Source: NS-11 sp036505795 (GTDB lineage Bacteria > Nitrospirota > Nitrospiria > Nitrospirales > NS-4). From it: 64,000 nucleotides of DNA. The first letter of the stretch is position 1, and each line of letters begins with the position of its first letter. Shown here one piece after another: positions 51,295 to 60,625 of this stretch. Position numbers and translations under genes: made by a program. Location of the stretch: assembly GCA_036505795.1 (NCBI GenBank), contig DASXSU010000091.1, forward strand, positions 10,063 through 74,062, in the 5' to 3' direction. A model generated the notes under the pieces. The model was not told the origin of the DNA, made no database searches, and saw only the letters and a list, made by a program, of their open reading frames with translations.

Positions 51295-51947
51295 TTTTCT
51301 TCAAACGGCAGCTGCCCTTGGCAATCACTCTGATCATGGGAGTCGTCTTTGCGCTTCAATACTACATTCCTCATCCGGTCTCCGAGGATGCCATTACGCA
51401 TCTCTCGAAGTGGATGCAGATTATCTCAGGATTCGCGATGGTGTTGGGGCTCGCCAGCTTGTTTCAGGTTCACGCGATGAAGATCAAACGGCAGGTCCCC
51501 GGCTGGGGTTACAGCGGCATTTTGTTTTTCGCGATGCTCGCCACGCTAGCAGTAGGGCTTTTCTGGAGCAAAGGTGAGACTACGGCCAATGGCGTGCAGA
51601 CCGCATTCGGTTGGATCTACAGTTACACGATGGTGCCGCTCCAAGCCACCATGTTTTCGATCCTGGCCTTCTTCATTGCTTCGGCTGCCTATCGGGCGTT
51701 TCGAGCGCGCTCTCGGGAGGCTGCGCTGCTGCTCACGGCCGCCGTCGTCGTTATGATGGGACGCGTACCCCTCGGTCAGTTTCTGCTGCCTTGGACCTGG
51801 GATGTGACACAGTGGTTGCTGAATGTGATCAACAGTGCAGTACGGCGCGCGATCCTGATCGGCGTCAGCATGGGTTCCGTTGCCTTGTCGCTAAAGATCA
51901 TTCTTGGCTATGAGCGCTCCTACCTGGGCGGAGGGAAAGACCAGTGA
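51291..51947 (+). CDS. Polytopic membrane protein
   Basis: 218 aa with about six transmembrane segments (LPLAITLIMGVVFALQYYI; IISGFAMVLGLASLF; GILFFAMLATLAVGLFW; MFSILAFFIASAAYRAF; ALLLTAAVVVMMGRV; AILIGVSMGSVALSLKI). No signature is recognised. The ATG overlaps the previous stop by 4 nt and the stop overlaps the next GTG by 4 nt. Confidence 0.65.
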   Translation: MIFFKRQLPLAITLIMGVVFALQYYIPHPVSEDAITHLSKWMQIISGFAMVLGLASLFQVHAMKIKRQVPGWGYSGILFFAMLATLAVGLFWSKGETTANGVQTAFGWIYSYTMVPLQATMFSILAFFIASAAYRAFRARSREAALLLTAAVVVMMGRVPLGQFLLPWTWDVTQWLLNVINSAVRRAILIGVSMGSVALSLKIILGYERSYLGGGKDQ

Positions 51948-52780
51948 AGGAGTTTGCCCGGTGGATGGTCAGCATCGACCGACGGATCATCTTTGTTCTG
52001 ATCGCGCTGGGAACTCTTTTGCCGCTGCTTCATCCGTTCGGGCTGCCGATCAAGGTGTCTCCCGAAGTGCGAGGAGTCTACGATTACATCGAAAACCTGC
52101 CGGAAGGATCGGTATTTTTCCTCTCACTCGACTTCGACCCCTCTTCAAAACCGGAGCTCGAACCGCAGGCCGTCGCGCTGCTGCGACATGCGTTTCGAAA
52201 GCATCTGCGCGTGATCGGGATGACCCACTGGTTGCCGGGAACAGGATTGGCGGACAGCATTTTCGCAAGAGTGGCTAAAGAGATGGGAAAACAAGCAGAG
52301 AAGGATTATGTTTTTCTCGGCTGGAGTCCGGGCACCGGCTCATTGGTCATCGCCATGGGTCAGGACCTGTACAAAGCCTTTCCCTCAGATAACGCCAAGC
52401 ACCCCACAGTCGGCATGCCGGTCCTGGAAGGCGTGCGGAACCTGCGCGATGTGAACTACCTCATCAGCCTTGCGGCAGGCAATCCGGGTATTGAAATGTG
52501 GTACGTGTTCGGCAAGGACAAGTACCGGTTTGAAATGGCCGGCGGGTCAACGGGAGTCATGGCGCCGGGCTTGTACCCATTTCTGAGGAGCGGTCAGATT
52601 AACGGCCTGATCGGCGGACTACAAGGCGCCGCGGAATACGAAACGCTGATCGGCCAGAAGGGCACCGCGGTGGCCGGTATGGATGCGCAATCGGCGGACC
52701 ATTTTGTAATCATCACCCTGGTGCTGCTGTGCAATGTTTTTTATTTCGTCCTGCGCGGAGATAAGGGACGGCCGGCCTGA
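51944..52780 (+). CDS. Membrane-anchored periplasmic-domain protein, unknown function
   Basis: 278 aa. An N-terminal helix (IIFVLIALGTLLPLLHPF) and a C-terminal helix (DHFVIITLVLLCNVFYFVL) flank a ~210-residue soluble domain with VYDYIENLPEGSVFFLSLDF, LRHAFRKHLRVIGMTHW, DYVFLGWSPGTGSLVIAMG and a glycine-rich GQINGLIGGLQGAAEYE. The soluble part probably faces the periplasm. GTG start overlaps the upstream stop by 4 nt, and the end overlaps the next ATG by one base. Confidence 0.65.
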   Translation: MKEFARWMVSIDRRIIFVLIALGTLLPLLHPFGLPIKVSPEVRGVYDYIENLPEGSVFFLSLDFDPSSKPELEPQAVALLRHAFRKHLRVIGMTHWLPGTGLADSIFARVAKEMGKQAEKDYVFLGWSPGTGSLVIAMGQDLYKAFPSDNAKHPTVGMPVLEGVRNLRDVNYLISLAAGNPGIEMWYVFGKDKYRFEMAGGSTGVMAPGLYPFLRSGQINGLIGGLQGAAEYETLIGQKGTAVAGMDAQSADHFVIITLVLLCNVFYFVLRGDKGRPA

Positions 52781-53580
52781 TGCCTGAACACCTGATCCCG
52801 ACACATGCCTTGATCGGCGCCTGGATAGCCGTTGGGCTCACGCTCTTTATCTTTAGCTTTCTCTACAAGGACAACCCGCTTTTTAAGATCGGCGAGCATT
52901 TGTATGTCGGCATCTCTGTCGGTTATTCGGTCGTCGTGGTCTGGTACACGGTCTTTATCAGGCTGATCTGGGAGGAAATCGCCAAGGGCAATCCAATGGC
53001 CATTCTTGGCGGCGACTTTAGCGATTTGAAACATTACGAGCCTCTCATTCCGGTGATGATCGGCTTGCTGATCTGGACCCGATTCATTCCCAAGATTGCC
53101 TGGCTGTCCCGGCTGGCCTTCGCGTTCGTCGTCGGATTCGGCTCCGGAGTGGCCATTCCGCGTACGGTTTCGTCGACCATCCTCAAGCAGATCGAGGATA
53201 CCGTGAATCCTCTCCTCACCATGAGCAACGGCGGCTTTTCGTTCAGCCTCGATCTTGCCAACCCCCAAAGCGGCGTGAATACGGTGATCTTGCTCGTCGG
53301 GGTGATCTCGGTGCTGTTCTATTTCTTCTTCTCGGTCGAGCACAGCGGCGCCGGCTATGTGACCGCGCGCACAGGGGTGTACTTCCTGATGATCGGCTTC
53401 GGGGCCGCCTTTGGTTACACGGTCATGTCCCGTATGTCGCTGCTCATCGGGCGCTTTGGCGACTTGTTAAAGTTTTCGACGGCGGACTATGGTTATGCAA
53501 CACCGATTCTTCTGCTGCTCACTATTGTCTGCTTGGTTATTTGGGAGAGGTCCCGCCCCCGGGGGGCCGGCTCAGAATAG
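52780..53580 (+). CDS. Polytopic membrane protein
   Basis: 266 aa with about seven hydrophobic segments (LIGAWIAVGLTLFIFSFLY; SVVVVWYTVFIRLIW; LIPVMIGLLIWTRFI; LAFAFVVGFGSGVAIP; VILLVGVISVLFYFF; VYFLMIGFGAAFGY; ATPILLLLTIVCLVIW). A soluble loop (SSTILKQIEDTVNPLLTMSN) lies mid-protein. Last gene of the coupled group; not recognised. Confidence 0.65.
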   Translation: MPEHLIPTHALIGAWIAVGLTLFIFSFLYKDNPLFKIGEHLYVGISVGYSVVVVWYTVFIRLIWEEIAKGNPMAILGGDFSDLKHYEPLIPVMIGLLIWTRFIPKIAWLSRLAFAFVVGFGSGVAIPRTVSSTILKQIEDTVNPLLTMSNGGFSFSLDLANPQSGVNTVILLVGVISVLFYFFFSVEHSGAGYVTARTGVYFLMIGFGAAFGYTVMSRMSLLIGRFGDLLKFSTADYGYATPILLLLTIVCLVIWERSRPRGAGSE

Positions 53581-53589
53581 TGGTATAAT
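53581..53589 (+). promoter_or_regulatory. Extended -10 promoter of the Memo-family gene
   Basis: TGGTATAAT provides a perfect -10 with the TGN extension and no good -35. The predicted start is about 53596, 26 nt before ATG 53622. Confidence 0.4.
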
Positions 53590-53621
53590 CGACCGTTTCA
53601 CGAGGATGAATCGTCGTCATT

Positions 53622-54884
53622 ATGGATAGTCCGACTCGCGCCGAAAATGTCAGTGCGCTGGAAAATCCCAAGCTGCGCAATCTGGAGTTCTTTCCGGTGC
53701 GCGAAGCCGAGAACCAGTCGGTAGGTCTTCGAGACCCCCAGGGCATTTCAAAAGAGATCCTGTTTCTTCCACCGAATGTCTTTTATCTTATCCAATTTCT
53801 CGACGGTCGACACACCCGAAACCAGATTGCCGGCGAGTATTTGAAACGTTTTGGGGAGCTTCTACTCCCGAACTGGGTCGACAAGTTTCTCGCCGACCTT
53901 GATGAAAAGCTATTCCTGGAAGGTGACCGATTCGAGGAGGCGAAAAAATCTCTCGCAGAAGGGTACCGAAAGGAAACCATCCGGGCTGTGGCCTATGCGG
54001 GAAAAAGCTACGAGGCCGATGCGGAAAAGTTAAAGGCCCAACTCGATGGCTTTTTTACGTCAAAGGAAGGTCCGGAGAGCGGGCGCTCGGAGCATGCCGG
54101 CCAGCGCATCAAAGCGATTGTCGCTCCCCATGTGGAACTTGCCATGGCCGGACCGGTTTACGCCTGGGCGTATAAGGAACTGCGCGAGGCGGACTGTCCG
54201 GATGTCTTTATCATCCTCGGTGCGGCGCGGGGAATCATCAACACGCTGTTCGCATGTACGGATAAAAACTTTGAGACTCCGCTCGGCACGGTCCATACCG
54301 ATCGAGAGTTCGCGCGACTGTTTCGGCAGCATGGCGGGGAGCCCTTCTATGAGGAGGAGATTGCCCATCGCAACGATCACGCGATAGAGTTTCAAACATT
54401 ATTTCTTCAGCATGTGTTCGGGGGCAAGAAGCCTTTCACTATCGTGCCGGTTCTCTGTTCTTTCTCGCACATGCACTTCAGTCACCCCGACCTCGTCCAA
54501 CAAGGGGAACGCATTCCGGAATTCATCGGCGCGTTAAAAAAGACGCTGGAATCTTTGGGCAAGGATGTGTGTTTCATCGTCAGCGGGGATCTGGCGCATA
54601 TCGGCATGCGGTACGGTGATCCTAGGCCACCGACGGATTTTCAATTCAACAAAACGATGCAGGCCGATCTGGCCATGCTAAAACATGCGGAAAAGGGGGA
54701 CGCCCGCGGGTTCTTGGAGTTCATCCAGCGGGAAGACGACGCCCGCCGCATCGGGATCCTGCCTCCGCTCTACACCATGCTAAATCTTCTCAATGCTGCG
54801 AACGGAGCCGTTCTGCGCTACGATCGCGCCACGGTGGACCAGTACAATTCCACGGTCACCTACTGCGCCATGGCTTATTATTGA
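53622..54884 (+). CDS. Memo-family protein (AmmeMemoRadiSam system protein B-like) with N-terminal extension
   Basis: 420 aa. Residues about 160-420 form the Memo fold, a structural relative of extradiol dioxygenases. Metal-site candidates are the His of VAPHVELAMAGP, HRNDHAIEFQ and SGDLAHIGMRYG. The first ~130 residues are extra, with LFLPPNVFYLIQFLDGRHTR and LLPNWVDKFLADLDEKLF, which look like a small PqqD/winged-helix-type domain. The radical-SAM and AMMECR1 partners of the known triad are not adjacent. It has its own promoter downstream of the membrane cluster. Confidence 0.8.
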   Translation: MDSPTRAENVSALENPKLRNLEFFPVREAENQSVGLRDPQGISKEILFLPPNVFYLIQFLDGRHTRNQIAGEYLKRFGELLLPNWVDKFLADLDEKLFLEGDRFEEAKKSLAEGYRKETIRAVAYAGKSYEADAEKLKAQLDGFFTSKEGPESGRSEHAGQRIKAIVAPHVELAMAGPVYAWAYKELREADCPDVFIILGAARGIINTLFACTDKNFETPLGTVHTDREFARLFRQHGGEPFYEEEIAHRNDHAIEFQTLFLQHVFGGKKPFTIVPVLCSFSHMHFSHPDLVQQGERIPEFIGALKKTLESLGKDVCFIVSGDLAHIGMRYGDPRPPTDFQFNKTMQADLAMLKHAEKGDARGFLEFIQREDDARRIGILPPLYTMLNLLNAANGAVLRYDRATVDQYNSTVTYCAMAYY

Positions 54885-55024
54885 ACTTGCGGCGGGTCCT
54901 GTCGTCGATCGGCCGCTGCTGTGCGGCGCTCCGCCAAGGGCAAGCAAGTCGCGGCGCGCATCGCGGCCTGGATCGTCGCCACCCGCCACGATCTTCTTTT
55001 GGAGAGAAGGGCTCGACTTTTCGC

Positions 55025-55054
55025 TTGACCTCCTCTTTGTATTGTTCCCATTAT
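55025..55054 (+). promoter_or_regulatory. Promoter of the 55098-CHAT pair
   Basis: TTGACC (55025-55030), 18-nt spacer, CATTAT (55049-55054), about 40 nt before GTG 55098. Confidence 0.45.
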
Positions 55055-55097
55055 CTCGCCGTATCGGCATCATGGCCCGCTCTTCCAAAGGTACCCT

Positions 55098-55862
55098 GTG
55101 CGCCGTCAGAGCACACTTTTAAATCTGCTCTTCTGGAGTGTCCTACTGCAAGCCTTGCCATGCAGCGTTCAGGCCGTTGAGCTGCCCCTGGCCGGTCCGC
55201 CTGCTGACGGACACCTTCGGCAGGTTCGGATCGCCTTACTGGATCTGGTCCTCATTCGAGCGGATCTCAAAGGCGAGGACCAGATAGCAGTCTCGTTGCC
55301 TGATGAAATCGCGGTCAGGCGCGGAGACGAGTGGGTATTCGCTCCGAGCGCGACGATCATCCCGCCGACCGAGATTGTCCACGCGGCTTTACGCCATGCG
55401 GGCTTCAGCGTGGACCGCTATACGAGTCTCCACCACGCGAAAGCAAACGGTGCGCGCCTGGCAATTATGGGGGCAGTCACACCGGGCAGCGTCACCATCG
55501 GCGCCCCCGGGCTGCTCTCGACCATGGACAACCTCAGGATCATGGCCCTGTCCCTGGGAACGGTTCAAAGTGAACAAGAGAAGTTAAAAGTCCGCGCCGA
55601 AAGCCGGCTGCAGGCCGCCATCATCGATCTACAAGGGCCCAAGGTCGTCTGGTCAGGGCCAGTCACCTCGATGGAAGAGAAGGAAATCTTCGTCAAGGTA
55701 TTCAGCCGCAAACGCCATTTGCGCGAAGCGGAAGCAGCGTCGCGTCTGGGTGAGCTTTATGTCCACCCGGCACGGGTCGTACTGACCAGCACATACTACA
55801 GCTTGGGCATGTCACTCGCATCCAAGATTGAAGAGATCATGGCGCAGAAGTCGAAGCCGTGA
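55098..55862 (+). CDS. Exported hypothetical protein
   Basis: 254 aa. Signal peptide STLLNLLFWSVLLQALPCSV ending near VQA. The mature protein is alpha/beta with VRIALLDLVLIRADLKGEDQ, PPTEIVHAALRHAGFSVDRY and AIMGAVTPGSVTIGAPGLLS, recalling the nucleotide-free TolB/CsgG-like or lipoprotein-associated periplasmic folds; I do not assign a family. Translation is coupled to the CHAT lipoprotein by a GTGA overlap, so the two probably work together. Confidence 0.65.
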   Translation: MRRQSTLLNLLFWSVLLQALPCSVQAVELPLAGPPADGHLRQVRIALLDLVLIRADLKGEDQIAVSLPDEIAVRRGDEWVFAPSATIIPPTEIVHAALRHAGFSVDRYTSLHHAKANGARLAIMGAVTPGSVTIGAPGLLSTMDNLRIMALSLGTVQSEQEKLKVRAESRLQAAIIDLQGPKVVWSGPVTSMEEKEIFVKVFSRKRHLREAEAASRLGELYVHPARVVLTSTYYSLGMSLASKIEEIMAQKSKP

Positions 55863-58531
55863 TTCCTCTGGTCCATTCACGTGTGTTCGCCGCTGCGGTT
55901 ATGTTGACCGGATGCGCAACGGGGCAGGCCGATGATCCGATGCTGTTTCCGCAGTCTGCGTATAGTAGCCGCGCTGCGGCGGTCATTGGGTATGACGAAC
56001 CCTATGTCAAAACCCTCTCTGGGATGATCGACAGCTTACGGGCCGAAGGCAATCGCAGCCCCACCCACACGTTGAACCTCCTCTTTGCCCTCGATGAACT
56101 GACCGATATCTATACGTATCGCCTTGTGGATTTCGAGAAAGCCGCGCGCATGAATGCGGAAATCGAGAACCTTCTATCAACAATCCCATGTTGTCCCAAT
56201 CACCTACGCGCTCTTTTTGTTCCACGCCATCGGCAGATGTACCGCTTTCTCTGGCTTGACAGGGAAAAAGAGGGAGGTACCGTCATTCGGGAACTTTCTG
56301 CTTCGCAGGTGAAACTTTCCCTCAATCCTCTCTACACGAGCGGCCCAAGCGGCATGGAACGTAATGACCGCGACCTCTATCTCAAAACAGCGTTCACCCC
56401 GAAGTTCTTGCAGAAAGTCGCAGAGGAAGACCTCGCGGGCGTTACCCGGCGCGTCAACGAAAGAAAGCGTCTGCTGGAACGCGTGATGGAACACTCCGCC
56501 ATACCCGCACCGCCTCAGCAAGATCCCAAAGCCAAGATGTTCGGCCTCTGGGAAGTGGAAGTTTGGCGACGCCTCATCGATGTGGAGGCTCCATCTGCGT
56601 ATGCCCGCGACCTGCTGATGCTGGAGCGCGCCTGGAAACTGGCGGATCTTCAAGACGAGTCCTGGCTCCGGGCTGTTTTGGATTTTGCAAACGAGGCTCT
56701 GCGGAATGAGGCCACGGCGGCAAACGCGCCGGAGGCGGATCGAATCCGTCTTCGTTTCCGAGCAGGTCTCGCGAGCTTACGCCTCAATCGACTCACTGAG
56801 GGACTGCAACGTTTTGATGAGATGCAGCAGGTGATCACAGAATACGATCGCGCCCAAAAAAGTTTGTACGAGCAGGCGGAGGCTGGAGCCCGAAAAGAAA
56901 CCGTGTCCACCGTGCTTGCCGTCGGAATTATTAATGCGTTTAGAAATTTCGAAACCCAAACACGCCAACTCCAAGAATCATACGGAAGAGGCGGACATGG
57001 GCTGCGGGGTTTTTTGAATGAGCACGAGCGGCTGGCGTTTCACTATGAACTGGGTTACGGCTATGAAAGGGTAGGCCGGCGTCGCGATGCGATCGCACAA
57101 TATAAGGCGGCGATTGAGATCCTCGAACGGCAACGGGCGACCCTTGGTACAGAAGAGAAGCGCATCCGCTTCATCAAGGACAAGGACGCCCCCTATAAGC
57201 GTTTAATTCCCTTGCTCATTGAAGAAGGTGATCTCGATGGCGCCTTCCATTATATGGAACGTGCGCGCTCCAGGGCATTCGTAGATCTACTGGCGACGGG
57301 CCGAATACGACTCGGTGCGGCTGGTGAGACGCAGCGATACGAGACGATGATCCGCAAGCAATCTGAAATTCAGCTCTTGGTGGATGACGGTTCGCTTCCT
57401 CGAGAAATTGCAGAGGAGACACACCAACGTATGCGTGGAGTCAAAACTGTTAAGGACGAGGCTCGCATGGCAACGACAGCGGAGTTCGACTCGCTGTCGG
57501 ATGTTGCGACCGCAGCGCTTCCAGAGATTCAGCGCGTCGTGGGAAAGGAAGCGGCTCTGCTCGCATTCTTCATCAGCGATGAAAAAACATCTGTCATCTT
57601 GTTGCAAGACGGCCGGCTTCAGGCTTGGGTGAAGCCACTGAGTCGTGACATCATCGCCAATCGCATCCAAGCGTACCGATCGCTCCTCGAAACTCCCGGG
57701 AAGGCGGCATCCGTTCGCGCGATACAACAGCAGGGACGGACGCTGTATGTCGATCTCATCGAGGAAGCAATCGGTCAACTGACTAAACGCGTGGTCTATG
57801 TGCTTCCGCACGGGCCGCTGCACTATCTCCCGTTTGCAACACTGCATGACGGCGCCGGCTATGTCATCGACCGCCTGACATTGCTGACAGTGCCGAGCGC
57901 CACCGTGCTCACGTATTTAGACATGAAGCAGCGAACACTGCAGGGGTCGCCATTGATCTTTGCCAATCCAGATCTCGGAGACACACGGCTGGATCTCCCT
58001 TTTGCGCAGGAAGAAGGAGTTGCGGTCCAAAGCCACCTTCCCGGCGCTGTGTTGCTGATGCGCAAGGATGCAACGGAATCATATGCCCGAAGGGTGGCTG
58101 CTCAGGCCAACGTGCTGCATTTTGCCGCGCACGCCACCTTCAAGCAGGAACACCCGCTGGATTCTGCGGTGATGCTGGCCCCGGGGGAAGGGGAGGACGG
58201 CGCGCTCACCGTCGCGGAGATCTTCAGCCTCAAACTGCCCGGGAGCCTCGTGGTGCTGAGCGGGTGTGAAACCGGCATGGGAACGGTCGCCGCCGGCGAC
58301 GAACTGATTGGGCTGACGCGCGCCTTTATGTACGCGGGCGCGCCGCAACTATTGGCGACGCTCTGGCAGGTGGATGATCAAGCCACCGCCAGTCTTATGA
58401 CTGAATTCTATAAGCAGCTCACCACACGTCCCGCCGCGGACGCGCTAAGGCTGGCGCAGATCAGCGTCCGCGCCAGCCATCCGCATCCATTTTACTGGGC
58501 CGCTTTCACTACCTACGGCCAGCACCGATAA
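55859..58531 (+). CDS. CHAT-domain lipoprotein peptidase
   Basis: 890 aa. Lipoprotein signal (VFAAAVMLTGC) places it on a membrane outside the cytoplasm. A long helical region with TPR-like repeats follows (LAFHYELGYGYERVGRRRDA, AIAQYKAAIEILERQ, LIEEGDLDGAFHYMERARSR). The C-terminal CHAT (caspase-like) domain has its catalytic His in LHFAAHATF (about 757) and Cys in VVLSGCETGMG (about 803), so it is predicted to be active. GTG 55859 overlaps the previous stop by 4 nt. Such TPR-CHAT proteins are usually cytoplasmic effectors; the secreted lipoprotein form is less usual. Confidence 0.85.
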   Translation: MIPLVHSRVFAAAVMLTGCATGQADDPMLFPQSAYSSRAAAVIGYDEPYVKTLSGMIDSLRAEGNRSPTHTLNLLFALDELTDIYTYRLVDFEKAARMNAEIENLLSTIPCCPNHLRALFVPRHRQMYRFLWLDREKEGGTVIRELSASQVKLSLNPLYTSGPSGMERNDRDLYLKTAFTPKFLQKVAEEDLAGVTRRVNERKRLLERVMEHSAIPAPPQQDPKAKMFGLWEVEVWRRLIDVEAPSAYARDLLMLERAWKLADLQDESWLRAVLDFANEALRNEATAANAPEADRIRLRFRAGLASLRLNRLTEGLQRFDEMQQVITEYDRAQKSLYEQAEAGARKETVSTVLAVGIINAFRNFETQTRQLQESYGRGGHGLRGFLNEHERLAFHYELGYGYERVGRRRDAIAQYKAAIEILERQRATLGTEEKRIRFIKDKDAPYKRLIPLLIEEGDLDGAFHYMERARSRAFVDLLATGRIRLGAAGETQRYETMIRKQSEIQLLVDDGSLPREIAEETHQRMRGVKTVKDEARMATTAEFDSLSDVATAALPEIQRVVGKEAALLAFFISDEKTSVILLQDGRLQAWVKPLSRDIIANRIQAYRSLLETPGKAASVRAIQQQGRTLYVDLIEEAIGQLTKRVVYVLPHGPLHYLPFATLHDGAGYVIDRLTLLTVPSATVLTYLDMKQRTLQGSPLIFANPDLGDTRLDLPFAQEEGVAVQSHLPGAVLLMRKDATESYARRVAAQANVLHFAAHATFKQEHPLDSAVMLAPGEGEDGALTVAEIFSLKLPGSLVVLSGCETGMGTVAAGDELIGLTRAFMYAGAPQLLATLWQVDDQATASLMTEFYKQLTTRPAADALRLAQISVRASHPHPFYWAAFTTYGQHR

Positions 58532-58548
58532 AGAATTGCGTCTCACTC

Positions 58549-60534
58549 TCACTCCTGTACTGGATTAGATGGGCAGGGAATCCGGTCAGTGTCCCTGAGT
58601 CCACCTGCGACCCAAGAATCTACGCGTGCCATCCACTGCGCCATTGTCACGCCAGGGATGCGGTGTATTGACCAAAGAAGCAGAGGCTCCTGTTCAAGAT
58701 GCTCCTTCGTGCGGTTAAGCAACCAGACTTGTTCATATCCTACGATGTTCCTGGGACGACCCCCAGGGTAAAGGATCTTTATGCATGTGTCGGAGACAGA
58801 TAATCCAGTGAAATCTGAAACGCCAGGTGCGCGCCAATTGTCCACAAAACCACTATTGGCGCGATGACAATTTACGCATACACGCGAATCGTATAAATAT
58901 GTTTCAGGCTGAAAGCGACCTTCGTTGATGTGCTGCTGATATTTAGCATTGTGGCTATCCATGCCATGACAATTGGTACACTTACTATTCTGAAACACCG
59001 GATATAGCCAATAAAAGCTGTCAGGCGGCACCTGGAATGTGATCGGCCGTGGCGTCGACGCGGTACAGATTCCATTCGCCGCGCACGCGCTCGCTCCCCA
59101 TTGATACGCAACTCCTCCTTCTGCGTTGTCCCAGAAATGCCGAGACAGCGCAAGGCTCACGCTGGTATCAGTTCCGTGGTAGTCAACATTGGATATGCAT
59201 GTAGCACCAAGTCGGAAGAGGCAGAGTTTGTAGAAGCTGGCTCCCTGCACTGCTTGCCAACTGAAGGTAACCGAACCTCTCGGCAAGACAGTATCACTGG
59301 CGGGACTGACCAGGGTCGGCGCTGCTGGAACGACTCGTATACCGCGCGCCTGCTGCTGGTACCAGCACTCCGCAGCTCGGCAGGTCGCGACAGTCCAATG
59401 GACGGTTCGGCCATCGAACGGAACGAGTCCATGCGGAAGCGTGGCTTGTTGCAAAGTATTAGTTGGGCCAGGTCGCGCACGCACATCGAGTACTACCGTG
59501 TCTGGTGTCTCCCCGGCCTGCAGCCCACAGTTCGCAACAGTACGTAGAGTCACACAGAGCTTGTAGGATGTCGCTCCTTCCACGCCATACCAACTAAATG
59601 TCGGTTGGTAATTGCCAGAAGCGCCGTCCACCGGATTTATCAGAAACGGCGCATTAAGTCCTGGAATAAACCAGATCAGCTGACGATCGGGCGAAGACGT
59701 ACACTTAGGCTGCGCCCCCAAGAGGTTTGCGCAGGCCATCACATTCCATCTCAGAGTCTTGCCTTGGAAGGTTGTCGGGAGTCCTCTGGGCGGCGTATAG
59801 ACCGTAGGCCCCGTGATCGTCGGCCCTCCTGTCGGGCTGCCCGGCGTGATGACGGCCGGTATCCCACTGAAAACATACACGCTGGCGGTGGGCGAGTCAC
59901 AGGTTTGGTTTTCTTCTCTCACACAGATCTTGTAGAAGTCCGGCTTCGGATAGCCAGAAGGCTCGACCCATTTGAACGTGACAATGCCATCGGTGATCAT
60001 TTCATTGTCGGCGGGTAGTTGTAAGGCTGGCACGGGTGGACGGATGACTTTCTGCATCTCAAGCTGCGGGTAAAGCTGGGCAGCGGCGGCTTGTTGTAAT
60101 TGCGAAGGGGTGAGTGGGTTAGGCAACAGTCCTCGCTCGCGCACGCCGCTCGGTGATCCTACCGCATCAAGGCTCTGCCCACCCGGCAGCAGCAGCACAA
60201 CATGATGCTGACTTTCGTTCACGGGGATAGAAAGAGCTGCTGGTTCAGCAAGCTGTTCCAAGTGCCTGGATGCGGTCGCCTGTATCGCGAGTGCGTTCTT
60301 CCCTTCATCCGGAATAAGCCTTAGCCCAGTAGCTTCCACCGCTTCAACGCGGTAGACACCCGGTCCGATAATGACATCCGATCCATCCGGAGCCGAGAAC
60401 TGGACCGCTCGATCGAAAGAGATGGTTGGTGAGGGGGAAGCCTCCTGTGTCGAGGCACAGCCCGGGAGGGCTATGCAGAGCACGAGGCTTAGAGAAAGCA
60501 GATTGCATTGCGCCCATAATTTTGTCCAGAACAT
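58549..60534 (-). CDS. Lipoprotein with fibronectin-like modules and two c-type haems
   Basis: 661 aa. Lipobox CIALPGC gives a lipoprotein. After an unknown N-terminal region (ISFDRAVQFSAPDGSDVIIG), three beta-sandwich modules with the recurrent pattern PxxP-TFSWxxVxGAxxYKLC (about residues 165-500) resemble fibronectin type III repeats. The C-terminus binds two haems (CTNCH near 520, CVNCH near 553). An outer-membrane-associated electron-transfer or adhesin role is possible. Shine-Dalgarno AGGAGG before ATG 60534. Confidence 0.8.
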   Translation of the reverse strand: MFWTKLWAQCNLLSLSLVLCIALPGCASTQEASPSPTISFDRAVQFSAPDGSDVIIGPGVYRVEAVEATGLRLIPDEGKNALAIQATASRHLEQLAEPAALSIPVNESQHHVVLLLPGGQSLDAVGSPSGVRERGLLPNPLTPSQLQQAAAAQLYPQLEMQKVIRPPVPALQLPADNEMITDGIVTFKWVEPSGYPKPDFYKICVREENQTCDSPTASVYVFSGIPAVITPGSPTGGPTITGPTVYTPPRGLPTTFQGKTLRWNVMACANLLGAQPKCTSSPDRQLIWFIPGLNAPFLINPVDGASGNYQPTFSWYGVEGATSYKLCVTLRTVANCGLQAGETPDTVVLDVRARPGPTNTLQQATLPHGLVPFDGRTVHWTVATCRAAECWYQQQARGIRVVPAAPTLVSPASDTVLPRGSVTFSWQAVQGASFYKLCLFRLGATCISNVDYHGTDTSVSLALSRHFWDNAEGGVAYQWGASACAANGICTASTPRPITFQVPPDSFYWLYPVFQNSKCTNCHGMDSHNAKYQQHINEGRFQPETYLYDSRVCVNCHRANSGFVDNWRAPGVSDFTGLSVSDTCIKILYPGGRPRNIVGYEQVWLLNRTKEHLEQEPLLLWSIHRIPGVTMAQWMARVDSWVAGGLRDTDRIPCPSNPVQE

Positions 60535-60549
60535 GACAGCCTCCTACTT

Positions 60550-60604
60550 CTACTGGATGAACCACCGCTGATGGTTGTTCGTCGTCTGGACATTGACACA
60601 AGCG
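60550..60604 (-). pseudogene. Relic of a lectin-gene 3' end
   Basis: On the minus strand this reads CVNVQTTNNHQRWFIQ followed by TAG, nearly identical in DNA to the 3' end of the lectin gene at 63151 (CVNGQTTNNHQRWFIQWK). There is no gene in front of it, so it is a remnant. Confidence 0.75.
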
Positions 60605-60625
60605 AAAGACTCGCCACGGAAACCT

